DNA of 48,576 nucleotides from contig VSNH01000011.1 in NCBI GenBank assembly GCA_009774215.1, forward strand, positions 1 through 48,576, written 5' to 3'. Both the position numbers and the translations under genes were made by a program. Numbering within the stretch: the stretch's first letter is position 1; every line of letters starts with the position of its first letter. The notes beneath the pieces were generated by a model. That model saw nothing but the letters and a program-made list of their open reading frames with translations. It was not told where the DNA came from and searched no databases. Shown here in pieces: positions 15,969 to 23,939 of the stretch. Origin of the DNA: Lachnospiraceae bacterium. Its GTDB lineage: Bacteria > Bacillota > Clostridia > Lachnospirales > Lachnospiraceae.

Positions 15969-16904
15969 TCACGCCTCGCCGCCAAAAAATCTTCTCACCC
16001 TGCGCACCGCCCTCTGCGCCAAAGTCGGGCCATGGTATCGGCGCGCTTTTTCCTCGTCAAACAAATCCTTCAAGTCCGGCTGTCCATTCACATAGTCCCA
16101 CCAGAGGCTCCCCAGATTCGTGTTATAGCGTTTCCAGGGCTTGTCCCCCGCGTAATGAATGATCGCCGGCGACTCCAGCGCCTCCCGCACCTCCTTTCGC
16201 GTGTAAATCCCTTCTGTGACAAACTGCCCGAAATCCTTGTCTTCGAGATAGGCAAGCCTGTTATATTTCGGCGCCACATAGGCGATGGCGCCCTGACAGG
16301 TGATATTCAAAATGTCCTGATCCTGATAGTAAAACCGCTCCTTCGTCAACTCATGCCAGCGCGCGTCCAGCCCTCTTTTTCTCACCTCGGCAAGATGAAG
16401 AAGCGTAACGCCTGCGTTGATATAGCCGCCTTTCATTTCAGACAGTTGATGCCAGTATGACCTGCCGCTGTTCCACTCCCATTTTTCGGTCAGGTTCACC
16501 GCACCCTTTACGGCGGCCAGCGTCCTGTTCTCCATAGGCGTTTCCCAGAGCGGCGCCAGGCTTTCCCTCACCAGCACATCCGCGTCCATATAGAGAATCC
16601 TGTCTGTCTCCGGCAAGAGCCCCGGCAGCGCTAGGCGCAGATAAGTGCCCGCAGAAATATCCCGCACCTGGTACGCGTTCTCATAAGGATTTTCCTTACA
16701 GTGCATCACGAGTGCGGAATCCGGATCCCTCTTCTTTATAATCTGTTTTAACGGCGCCCCCACAAGCTCCGCCGCGGGCGTGCAGACGCAGTGAATCTCA
16801 AAATGATCATCCGGACCGCGGCTGTCAAGAAGAGAAGCTGCCGCCGCCTGCACCTGCGCCACTAAATTTTCATCAAAGCAATAAACGACTCTCAGTTTTT
16901 CCAT
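15969..16904 (-). CDS. Family 8 glycosyltransferase
   Basis: 311 aa cytoplasmic retaining glycosyltransferase of the LgtC/GspA group, using UDP-glucose or UDP-galactose. Seen: N-terminal VYCFDEN, SAGTYLRLALPGLLPE, the metal-binding DADV in LYMDADVLVRES, GYINAGVTLLHLA, QDQDILN, and IIHYAGDKPWKRY near the C terminus, all in family order. ATG 16904 begins 9 bases after the stop of the 60-aa gene, and AAAGGA for this gene lies inside that gene's end, so the two are cotranscribed. A short basic tail (about residues 290-311) may attach to the membrane. Confidence 0.94.
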   Translation of the reverse strand: MEKLRVVYCFDENLVAQVQAAAASLLDSRGPDDHFEIHCVCTPAAELVGAPLKQIIKKRDPDSALVMHCKENPYENAYQVRDISAGTYLRLALPGLLPETDRILYMDADVLVRESLAPLWETPMENRTLAAVKGAVNLTEKWEWNSGRSYWHQLSEMKGGYINAGVTLLHLAEVRKRGLDARWHELTKERFYYQDQDILNITCQGAIAYVAPKYNRLAYLEDKDFGQFVTEGIYTRKEVREALESPAIIHYAGDKPWKRYNTNLGSLWWDYVNGQPDLKDLFDEEKARRYHGPTLAQRAVRRVRRFFGGEA

Positions 16905-16913
16905 ATTCTTAAA

Positions 16914-17096
16914 TTATTCCTTTATGCGGTCAATCTCTGTAAGATTTACGCCGGAAGCCGTCAGTATCACTTTTAAATCAATATATCGTTCCTTCATTGC
17001 TTTGTATACTTCAGAATTCTTTTCCGCCAGCATCATGTAACGCTGAATCCTTGAAAACTCTTCTACCGATAATTTCAACATTTCACCTTCTGTCAT
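16914..17096 (-). CDS. 60-aa conserved-looking orphan protein
   Basis: Not recognised. It is soluble, charged and probably alpha-helical: LSVEEFSRIQRYMML and NSEVYKAMKERYIDLKVI look like two amphipathic helices, followed by ASGVNLTEIDRIKE. It has no signal peptide, membrane helix or metal motif. Evidence for a real gene: AGAAGGTG precedes ATG 17096, a promoter lies at 17143-17171, and the GT8 gene begins 9 bases after the stop. It could be a small partner or regulator of the glycosyltransferase, or simply an adaptor of unknown use. Confidence 0.6.
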   Translation of the reverse strand: MTEGEMLKLSVEEFSRIQRYMMLAEKNSEVYKAMKERYIDLKVILTASGVNLTEIDRIKE

Positions 17097-17142
17097 ATAC
17101 GCACCTTCTTTCTTTCATCTGAATGACTTATATTACGACATA

Positions 17143-17171
17143 AGTATATCACACCCAAAATGCAAAGTCTA
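17143..17171 (-). promoter_or_regulatory. Promoter of the 60-aa/GT8/DUF2142 operon
   Basis: Minus strand: TAGACT (17166-17171), 17 bases, TATACT (17143-17148), with TGTG next to the -10. The sequence is similar to the ugd promoter at 13919-13948. Confidence 0.6.
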
Positions 17172-17201
17172 TCCGATTGAAAGCGCTGTCTGTGTCTGTT
17201 A

Positions 17202-17366
17202 CAATTCACACGTATGCCAGATTTCGCATCAATTTACGATTATTCCGTGTGAATTGCAACAATGATGCACACAAAATGCCAAAATACAGGCATTTTGGCG
17301 CTGGCTCCGACACCATGCAGCAAGTGCATGGTGCGGGTGTGAAAAGTGACCTGTGTCTTACACAGG
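17202..17366 (-). promoter_or_regulatory. Cluster of inverted repeats (element D)
   Basis: Between the GT2 stop and the promoter at 17171 are four dyads: CCTGTGT (17350-17356) with ACACAGG (17360-17366), which covers the GT2 stop codon; CACCATGCA with TGCATGGTG (about 17311-17333); GCCAAAAT with ATTTTGGC (about 17278-17299); and CAATTCACACG (17202-17212) with CGTGTGAATTG (17246-17256), 33 bases apart. No T tract is seen. The second dyad resembles the hairpin of element E. Confidence 0.5.
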
Positions 17367-18242
17367 CAAGCGCTTCCACATAAGCCAGATGAAAAAGGCG
17401 GGAATTTTGCACAGATACCACAGCGCCTTTTCTCCTGTCTTGCCCCGCAGTTCCTTCGCGGACAGCCCCGCGAACCTGCCATAAATCTGATACAGCAGCA
17501 TCATCTTCACTTTCACCTTGATGCAGATTGCAGGATCGTCCAGATATATCCGTGACCGCAGCGCCATCCCCCTCGGGGAATGCACCTTCATCCGCCGCCC
17601 CGTGTTGGTCAGTCCTCCTTCCAGATAATCGCAGTAATATATATTTTTGTTGATATGCACCATCTGATACGGTCCGGACATCTGCATCCACACCGCGTCC
17701 TCCGGCATAAATTTTTCACCCGCGAACACAGGAAACGGATATTTCTTTAAAATTTCCGTGTAAAACACTTCCGCCTTATCCCCGCCGATCCCTCCGTTAA
17801 TGCGTACCTGCGCATAGGAACCGATCAGTTCATCCGAAGGAAAATAGGCAGTATTCACCCGCCCGTCGCCGTGGCATCGCAAAAAGCTGTAGCCGCACAG
17901 CCCCGGCGTTCCCCTGTATTTTTCGTGATAGGCGAGAATCGTTTCCACTGCATCTGAGGGCAGATAATCGTCGCTGTCCACGATGAAAGTAAGCTCCGAC
18001 CGGATTTCCGAAATTCCCCTGTTTAACGCCGTGTGCTTTCCCCCGTTTTTTTGTTTGATATAGCGTATCTCCACTTCCTTCTGACCATACGAGGCAATCC
18101 GTTTCTCCGTATCGTCCTCGCTGCCGTCGTCCACCACCAGCCAGCTGAAATCTCTGTTCGTCTGCGCTTTCAGGCGCTCAAAAAGTTTTGACAGATACGC
18201 CGCTCTGTTATATGTGGGTGTCAAAATTGTTATAGTGCTCAT
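17358..18242 (-). CDS. Family 2 glycosyltransferase
   Basis: 294 aa GT-A fold enzyme of the cytoplasmic face. Seen: ILTPTYNRAAYL at the start, VVDDGSEDDT, NGGKHTALNRG, and FIVDSDDYLP as the donor/metal motif (about residues 88-97). PEDAVWMQM is a likely acceptor-side acidic motif. The C-terminal end is hydrophobic and basic and may lie on the membrane. ATG 18242 overlaps the stop of the preceding GT4 gene by 4 bases, so the two are translationally coupled, with GGAGGCAGCGGG upstream. The donor sugar and acceptor are unknown. Confidence 0.93.
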   Translation of the reverse strand: MSTITILTPTYNRAAYLSKLFERLKAQTNRDFSWLVVDDGSEDDTEKRIASYGQKEVEIRYIKQKNGGKHTALNRGISEIRSELTFIVDSDDYLPSDAVETILAYHEKYRGTPGLCGYSFLRCHGDGRVNTAYFPSDELIGSYAQVRINGGIGGDKAEVFYTEILKKYPFPVFAGEKFMPEDAVWMQMSGPYQMVHINKNIYYCDYLEGGLTNTGRRMKVHSPRGMALRSRIYLDDPAICIKVKVKMMLLYQIYGRFAGLSAKELRGKTGEKALWYLCKIPAFFIWLMWKRLPV

Positions 18243-19294
18243 AAAATACCCGCTGCCTCCAAAAAACGCTCCGCAATGCTGCCCTGAGAATATTGTTCCC
18301 TCACCTTTGCCCCGTTGACGGAAAGCAGCCCGGCAAGCTCGTCATCCCCGGCCACCCGGAGCATAGCCTCTGCAAGCGCCTCTCGATCCCCCACCGGCGT
18401 TAACAGACCGCTCTCGTTGTGCTTCATATAAGCTCTTGCCCCGCCGATCGGACAATCGGTGGAAATCGTGGGAATCCCCATGGCAAGCGCCTCCAGCATA
18501 GAATTGGAAATTCCCTCAAAATCAGAGGAAAGCACAAACATGCGGCTGTCGGCAATCTCCTCCTTCACGCGCGCGGAAAAACCGTGCCACACAACGCTGT
18601 CCCCGAGTCCCAGCTCCTGCGCGTACGCTTTCAGCCTTTCTTCCAACTCGCCCTCGCCGTATATATGAAGCGTATAGTCCGTCCGTTCCTTACAGAAATC
18701 CGAAAACGCCTCCAAAAGCAGCGCCTGATTTTTCTGGCTGTGCAGCCGCCCTACCGTCACAATTCTTTTCGCCCGTTCTCCCTCATAGCGCTGTGGAATC
18801 GCCGTGTCGATGGGATTGGGTATAATCACAGCCTTCTGGGCAATGTCTTTTGGAAAGTAAGCGATACCGTCCGCCGTCTGAAAGGTAATCACGTCCGCCC
18901 GCCGATAAGCCCAGTTGCGGATTTTTTTCTCCTTGCAGCTCTCCGGACTGTTTCTCTCCGCAACCAGAAAGGGCCGCTTCATCCCAAGCGTCGCAACGGC
19001 CGAAAATACGGCTCCATTCACACAAAAAGCAAAAATGTGACAATCCGGATTCTTCTTAAAATATCTGCGCATATCTCTGATTCTTCTGATCTGAACCAGC
19101 GGATTGCCGCCCGATTGTTCGGAAATAGAGAAATCTTCCACCCGGCTGTCCAGTTCATAGGCATGCTGATATCCGGCAAACTGCATAATCGCGACCTGAA
19201 ATCCCCGTTTGATATATTCTGTACTCAGGAGGGATATCACCCTTTCCGTCCCTCCGCCTGTCATATTGGGAATAATAAATACAATTTTATCCAT
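18239..19294 (-). CDS. Family 4 glycosyltransferase (GT-B)
   Basis: 351 aa retaining glycosyltransferase. Seen: FIIPNMTGGGTERVIS at the N terminus (glycine-rich acceptor loop), PNPID, VTVGRLHSQKNQALLLEAF at the start of the second Rossmann domain, and the donor-binding SSDFEGISNSMLEALAMGIPTISTD with its two conserved Glu residues. Length is normal. AGAGGGAATGTGAG precedes ATG 19294. It is the first gene of a two-gene unit with the GT2 at 17358, and is divergent from the GT2 at 19387 with overlapping promoters. Confidence 0.95.
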   Translation of the reverse strand: MDKIVFIIPNMTGGGTERVISLLSTEYIKRGFQVAIMQFAGYQHAYELDSRVEDFSISEQSGGNPLVQIRRIRDMRRYFKKNPDCHIFAFCVNGAVFSAVATLGMKRPFLVAERNSPESCKEKKIRNWAYRRADVITFQTADGIAYFPKDIAQKAVIIPNPIDTAIPQRYEGERAKRIVTVGRLHSQKNQALLLEAFSDFCKERTDYTLHIYGEGELEERLKAYAQELGLGDSVVWHGFSARVKEEIADSRMFVLSSDFEGISNSMLEALAMGIPTISTDCPIGGARAYMKHNESGLLTPVGDREALAEAMLRVAGDDELAGLLSVNGAKVREQYSQGSIAERFLEAAGIL

Positions 19295-19334
19295 CTCACA
19301 TTCCCTCTTCTATAGCCTCTGTCATTTCCGGTAT

Positions 19335-19342
19335 GCTATAAT
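19335..19342. promoter_or_regulatory. Overlapping divergent promoters
   Basis: Plus strand: extended -10 TGC-TATAAT (TATAAT at 19337-19342) for the 19387 gene. Minus strand: TTGATG, 16 bases, TATAGC (plus 19335-19340) for the 19294 gene. The two -10 elements share bases, so firing of one should hinder the other. Confidence 0.45.
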
Positions 19343-19386
19343 ATAAAAGATACTTACATCAACCGGTCTCTAAAAGGAGTTACATC

Positions 19387-20394
19387 ATGCCCTTTTTAAG
19401 CATCATTGTCCCTGTATATAATGTAGAAACCTACCTGCCCGCATGTCTGGACAGCATTCTCGCCCAGACATTCACGGACTTTGAAATCCTTCTCGTGGAC
19501 GACGGCTCCACGGACGGCTCGCCCGCCCTCTGCAACGCATACGCCGCCAAGGATGCGCGTATCCGCTGCTTCCACAAGAAAAACGGCGGCCACATGTCAG
19601 CCAGACAGGAAGGGTTCCGGCAGGCTTCGGGAGCCTATGCCGCTTTCGTGGACAGCGACGACTGGATTGATCCCGCCATGTATGAGCGCATGTGTACAGC
19701 CGCCGCAAAATATGACGCCGATGTCATTTGTTGCAATTACACCGCTGTCACCCCCGAAAAACACATCGAGCGGCGGGATGTCTGTGCCCCCGGCTTCTAT
19801 GACCGTGAGGAGCTTGAAACGAAGATTTTTCCCGTTATGCTTTTTTCCGGACATTTCTTCCACTATGGCGTCTCTCCCAGCCTCTGCAATAAAATCTTCC
19901 GCCGCAGCCTGTTTGAGAAGCACCTTTTTCAAGTGCCTCTCCCGCTTAAACTCGGGGAAGACGGTCTGGCCGTTTACGGCTGCCTTCTGGAAGCCGCCTC
20001 GGCCTGTTTTCTTTCGGAATCCTTCTATTATTATAGAAGCAGCGGCGGTTCCCTCACCCACACGATGGATCAGGGCCGGCTTGCGGAAAACCGTCTGCTG
20101 TTCGATACCTATGACAAGCTGATCGACCTTTCCATACACCCGTGCATGGAAAAACAGCTTCTCTATTATTATGTCTATCAGTGTCTCCTGACCTTCCCGC
20201 CCGTATTCCGCGCCATGCAGGGCACTGAGACCGGTTTGAAAAAAGCTTTCCGCGAAGAGTGCGGCTATCCGCCCATTCGGCGGGCTTTTCGCGGTGTCAG
20301 GCTCAAAGAGATCTCCGGCCTCCACAATAAGATCTATACTTTCTGCATCCGCCATAGGCTGTACGGCCTGTTCCGCCTTTTCCTTTCACACTGA
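19387..20394 (+). CDS. Family 2 glycosyltransferase
   Basis: 335 aa. Seen: IIVPVYNVETYLPACLDSILAQT, VDDGSTDGS, NGGHMSARQEG and FVDSDDWIDP (about residues 90-99), the standard EpsJ/CpsI-type GT2 pattern. LGEDGLAVYG further on is the usual acidic catalytic-region motif. The C terminus is basic and partly hydrophobic. AAAAGGAG precedes ATG 19387. It is a lone plus-strand gene between two minus-strand units, convergent with the 20448-22433 gene only 53 bases away. Donor and acceptor are unknown. Confidence 0.94.
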   Translation: MPFLSIIVPVYNVETYLPACLDSILAQTFTDFEILLVDDGSTDGSPALCNAYAAKDARIRCFHKKNGGHMSARQEGFRQASGAYAAFVDSDDWIDPAMYERMCTAAAKYDADVICCNYTAVTPEKHIERRDVCAPGFYDREELETKIFPVMLFSGHFFHYGVSPSLCNKIFRRSLFEKHLFQVPLPLKLGEDGLAVYGCLLEAASACFLSESFYYYRSSGGSLTHTMDQGRLAENRLLFDTYDKLIDLSIHPCMEKQLLYYYVYQCLLTFPPVFRAMQGTETGLKKAFREECGYPPIRRAFRGVRLKEISGLHNKIYTFCIRHRLYGLFRLFLSH

Positions 20395-20447
20395 GGCTGT
20401 GCGGCCGCATCCCGCAACGGCGCACGCTCCTCTGTTCAGAAACCCGC

Positions 20448-22433
20448 TCAATACGGTTTCTCCCAAGTCCCCGTCCGGTAGAACTGCGCGCTCGCGTCGA
20501 TTCCATTTCTGTCATCATCCAGCGCAAGCGTTCGTTTGAAGAGATTCGTCCGCGTAAAGGCGAGGACGAGCAGGCAGAACACGAGAACCGCAGCCGCTGT
20601 CAGCGCCCTGCCGGTTTTTCTCCGAGTCCCCATCCCTCCGTCCACATTTTCCACACCTTCACGGCTCTCCACAGCTTCTCCCGCGCTTCCCAAATTTCCT
20701 GCGGCTGTCCCTCCTAAAGCGCCACTGCGGATTATGCGCAGTCTGCCCCACGCACGTTCCAGAAACGCCGCCCACTCCGCCATCCCGCAGACCGCGTAAG
20801 GGATCAGCAGCACGAAATAAGGTATCGTATAGGAAGCGCTGGATTCCCAAAACAGATGAAAAAGATATCCCCCAAGAAAAACCACCGCTCCCATCAACTC
20901 ATAAAGCGTGCCCTTTCGCCACCGCAGAAAGAGATATAACAGCATCCCAAGCAGGATCAATGTCTGCATACCATTGAGCAGAACCGAAAGCCGCACGCCG
21001 CCCCTGCCGTCAATCACGCTTTTCAGCCATCCCGGTATCCGCGTTTGCGATTTTCTTCCCCGGGTACGGTCCAGACAGATAAAAGTAGGATCGTTCCACT
21101 GAAAAGCCGTTTTTCGCGCCAGAAAGGGAATCCCCTCATCCACGGGATATTCCAACATCCGCGTCACAATTTTCCGGAGTTCCTCCGCAGACGCCTGTGT
21201 GATCAGCTCCGTGTCATAATGGTACTCTTCAAACACATTGCCGATGTACCCGTTGTAGCCTCCCGGCCCCAACGGCGCCTCCTGCATCCCCATCACCACC
21301 CAGGAGAGCATAACCTCCCCATCCGGCATGTCGCAATCCGCAATCCGTTCCACGGCGGCATTGGAAACCTGTGTGCACAGCGCCGCACTTATCCCCATAC
21401 ATGCAATGAAAAGCAGAGAAACCGCGCCTTCTCTCCACTTCTTTTCACCTGAAAAAAACCAGAGGGAAATCGCGTCATAAACGAGAAAACAGGCGATGGC
21501 AATCAGATAAATCAGACAGTTCATCTTGATCACCGTAGCAAGTCCCATACAGAGAGAGGCCGCCGCAATATAACGGTAACGTCTCAATGCCAAATATCGC
21601 TGCGCAAAGTAAACCGCCCCCAGAGACAACGCCATCCCCGGCAGAATGCCATACAGATATGTCACATAAAAAGATAACGGCGCCCAAATCAAAAGCCCCA
21701 GATACACCGCCGTCTGCAAGCCTTTTCCTTTCTTTCCGAACCCATCCGCGCTTTCTCCCTCAGATAGTCCGAAAAGACCCGAAAGTTTCACCAGCACACC
21801 GTAAATCACCGCCAAAAAAACCACGTTCACCAGCTGCGGGCCCACAAAGTTTCCCTCTCCGAACAGGAAGCTCAAAAGATAGAAATACAGGACAATCCCT
21901 GACTGAAACGGATAGCGGAACAGATATTCCCCCTCCTCAAAAGAAGAGAAATCACCCTGCCGCCACTGCATGGCGGTCTCATACACCTTTGCCGGATCGG
22001 ATCCCGGATACAGCTGTGTCAACGCCACGTAGGAGGCCGCCAGAATCACCGTCAAAAGAGTCATACCCCAAAATATCACATTGCCCCTGGCCGCCACGGA
22101 TTCTTCTCGGCCCTGCGCGCTTGTGGAATCACCTTTCCCGCCGTCCGCATCCGCTTGTCCGTTTTCGCGCGCAAAAAAAATCCGCCGCAATTTCCGGCCT
22201 GCAAGCAGCGCCGCCGTCAGAAGGACAAATACCAGCAAATGGCGCAGCGGACTGTCCGCTATGTTCAGGGTTCTCTCCTGCTCACTTCCGTCCTCCAGAA
22301 TCAGCCTGCCCACAAAACTTGTGCTGAATATACTGTGCAGAAACAGAAGAAACACCGCTCCTGCAAGCAGCAGTCGGATTGTACCGTTGACAATCCGATA
22401 AAATATATGGTTTTGCTTCCTGTGATCCGTCAT
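20448..22433 (-). CDS. GT39-like polytopic membrane glycosyltransferase
   Basis: 661 aa. The likely role is transfer of a sugar from a polyprenyl-phosphate donor on the outer face (GT-C fold). Seen: two N-terminal helices, a polar stretch near residues 90-115, then about ten helices. The first long loop has PGSDPAKVYETAMQWRQGD and YLFRYPFQSGIVLY, typical of PMT-like proteins. A Gly/Glu-rich polar linker (about residues 585-625) precedes the last helix, and a short outside tail follows. The promoter has extended -10 TGC-TATAAT (22471-22476). It is monocistronic by position: the next minus-strand gene is 1.1 kb away beyond a plus-strand gene. Confidence 0.8.
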   Translation of the reverse strand: MTDHRKQNHIFYRIVNGTIRLLLAGAVFLLFLHSIFSTSFVGRLILEDGSEQERTLNIADSPLRHLLVFVLLTAALLAGRKLRRIFFARENGQADADGGKGDSTSAQGREESVAARGNVIFWGMTLLTVILAASYVALTQLYPGSDPAKVYETAMQWRQGDFSSFEEGEYLFRYPFQSGIVLYFYLLSFLFGEGNFVGPQLVNVVFLAVIYGVLVKLSGLFGLSEGESADGFGKKGKGLQTAVYLGLLIWAPLSFYVTYLYGILPGMALSLGAVYFAQRYLALRRYRYIAAASLCMGLATVIKMNCLIYLIAIACFLVYDAISLWFFSGEKKWREGAVSLLFIACMGISAALCTQVSNAAVERIADCDMPDGEVMLSWVVMGMQEAPLGPGGYNGYIGNVFEEYHYDTELITQASAEELRKIVTRMLEYPVDEGIPFLARKTAFQWNDPTFICLDRTRGRKSQTRIPGWLKSVIDGRGGVRLSVLLNGMQTLILLGMLLYLFLRWRKGTLYELMGAVVFLGGYLFHLFWESSASYTIPYFVLLIPYAVCGMAEWAAFLERAWGRLRIIRSGALGGTAAGNLGSAGEAVESREGVENVDGGMGTRRKTGRALTAAAVLVFCLLVLAFTRTNLFKRTLALDDDRNGIDASAQFYRTGTWEKPY

Positions 22434-22470
22434 ATTTCCGCGCCCTTGTCCTCCGCTTTCATCTTTTTAT

Positions 22471-22479
22471 ATTATAGCA
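22471..22479 (-). promoter_or_regulatory. Extended -10 promoter of the 22433 gene
   Basis: Minus strand TGC-TATAAT, with TATAAT at 22471-22476 and TGC at 22477-22479; the -35 position reads GTGTAA. The bases after it (ATAAAA, then GAT) match those after the -10 at 19337. Confidence 0.5.
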
Positions 22480-22652
22480 AAACTTGCCATTATTTACACG
22501 TTAAACTTTGTCCGTCCCGCTACTCATCCCTGTTGTTTTTTGTCAAATTTCTTTTCTTTTTGTAGTTTCTTCATTACAACCTCTCGTTGTGTGTTAGCAT
22601 TTATAACAACATTTTTGCCAATACTGACAGCAGAAAGGAATTTGATCGGGAA

Positions 22653-22997
22653 ATGAAAGAGCTGCACGCCATTATCCGTGATTTACGGGAAGACCGGGAT
22701 CTCAAGCAGAAAACAGTCGCAGAATATCTGGGCATCTCACAGCAGACCTACTCTAATTACGAAAACGGCCGCCGCGATATTCCGCTTTGGGCCGTTTTAA
22801 AACTTTCAAAGTATTTTAAGGTCAGCACCGATTATCTGCTGGGCGCAGACAACGGCTACCTTGGCAGTCCCAATCTAAACCGCAAGTATTTGGGCGACGT
22901 TACCATACACGACGTACTGTTTCGCATTCAGAAACTGGACGCCGGAAAACGCCGCGAGCTGCTGCGGTTTATCCGGTTTCTGGGAGAGGAGGAGTGA
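22653..22997 (+). CDS. XRE-family helix-turn-helix regulator
   Basis: 114 aa. Residues about 5-60 form a Cro/C1-type DNA-binding domain: IRDLREDRDLKQKTVAEYLGI, then QQTYSNYENGRRDIP, then LSKYFKVSTDYLLG, which is a textbook match. The C-terminal half (VTIHDVLFRIQKLDAGKRRELLRFIRFL) is helical, perhaps for dimer contact or a ligand. ATG 22653 is chosen because the HTH family starts a few residues before LRE; the ribosome site (AAAGGA 13 bases upstream) is poor, so weak translation is expected. It converges on the LRR gene with only 3 bases between stop codons. Targets are unknown; neighbouring surface-protein genes are candidates. Confidence 0.92.
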   Translation: MKELHAIIRDLREDRDLKQKTVAEYLGISQQTYSNYENGRRDIPLWAVLKLSKYFKVSTDYLLGADNGYLGSPNLNRKYLGDVTIHDVLFRIQKLDAGKRRELLRFIRFLGEEE

Positions 22998-23000
22998 AGC

Positions 23001-23864
23001 TCAATTTTCCTCCCCTTCCGTCGTCACCTTCGTATCCTCCTCCGCGGAATCCTCTCCCGCGGCAGCTTCCGCCTGCGGAAACGAGATCTGCTGTAAGCTG
23101 CGGCACCCCTCAAACGCATGGACACCGGCAGCAGGCACTTCGCCGGATGCCGCCTCCCTGATCTGTACTGTCTGCAGCTTCGCGTCTCCCTTAAAAGCAC
23201 TGTCACCGATGACTGTTACCGACTTCGGCACGGAAATCTGCGTCATGGCTGTACAGTCTTCAAAAGCGCTGTCACCGATGGCAGTTACCGTCGAAGGCAG
23301 ATGCACACTCTTTAAGCCCGAACAGCCCTTAAAGCTTCCGTCCGCGATTGTCGTTACTCCAACCGGCAGCTTCACATAGGTAATATTCTGGTTGCCTCCG
23401 AAAACATTCGCCGCAACAGACGTGTACCTTTCCCCTTCCTCCGGCTGCTTCAGCTCTACGTTGCCTTCAAAAGTTATCACATCCTCTGCTTTCTCCGCGT
23501 CCGCATCAGTTCCTTTCCACCTGACGGCCTTCAATATGCCGCCCTCCACTTCATAGGCATACTGTTGGGAAATATTCGCGTCATAGGTCACACGCATACC
23601 GGTATAATCCGTAAAGCTGACAATTCTGCTCACAGCGGCTTCGTCCTCTTCCACAGCCGCCGTCTCTGTTCCGACAGGCTTTGCCGTAACCGCCGCTTCT
23701 CCTGTTTCCGCCGCCGTCTCATTCTTTTCCGCAGCTCCGATTTCCTGCTGTGTTTCAACCGCCGGTGTTTCGACTCCCGGCTCCGCCGCGAAAACAACCG
23801 TTCCGTTTCCGCCGACAGTCAGCCCCAGCGTCAATAACAATACCGCAGCCTTTTTCTTTTTCAT
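23001..23864 (-). CDS. Secreted BspA-like leucine-rich-repeat protein, small
   Basis: 287 aa. Signal peptide MKKKKAAVLLLTLGLTVGGN to about residue 27 (VVFAAEPG), an Ala/Glu/Thr-rich linker to about 80, then a RIVSFTDYTGMRVTYDAN lead-in followed by a few LRR_5 repeats (ITYVKLPVGVTTIADGSFKG, LKSVHLPSTVTAIGDSAFED and similar). It ends in an acidic tail with no sorting signal. Signal peptide and lead-in are clearly related to the 1821-aa protein encoded 75 bases upstream, so it looks like a shortened paralog from duplication. GAGGGTGAGAAGG precedes ATG 23864. Between the two genes is a perfect GC hairpin (23910-23932) that may reduce expression of this gene. The role is probably surface binding; the ligand is unknown. 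Confidence 0.88.
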   Translation of the reverse strand: MKKKKAAVLLLTLGLTVGGNGTVVFAAEPGVETPAVETQQEIGAAEKNETAAETGEAAVTAKPVGTETAAVEEDEAAVSRIVSFTDYTGMRVTYDANISQQYAYEVEGGILKAVRWKGTDADAEKAEDVITFEGNVELKQPEEGERYTSVAANVFGGNQNITYVKLPVGVTTIADGSFKGCSGLKSVHLPSTVTAIGDSAFEDCTAMTQISVPKSVTVIGDSAFKGDAKLQTVQIREAASGEVPAAGVHAFEGCRSLQQISFPQAEAAAGEDSAEEDTKVTTEGEEN

Positions 23865-23909
23865 AACCTTCTCACCCTCTCCTCAACTCCCCGTTTCCTT
23901 GGAATAGCA

Positions 23910-23932
23910 CGGCGGTCGGAAACCGACCGCCG
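23910..23932. terminator. Perfect 10-bp GC hairpin between two secreted-protein genes
   Basis: CGGCGGTCGG (23910-23919), loop aaa, CCGACCGCCG (23923-23932), 8 bases after the stop of the 1821-aa gene. There is no T tract on the minus strand, so it may be a weak terminator, a pause site or an mRNA 3' end stabiliser that sets the ratio of the two proteins. Confidence 0.5.
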
Positions 23933-23939
23933 CATCGCG

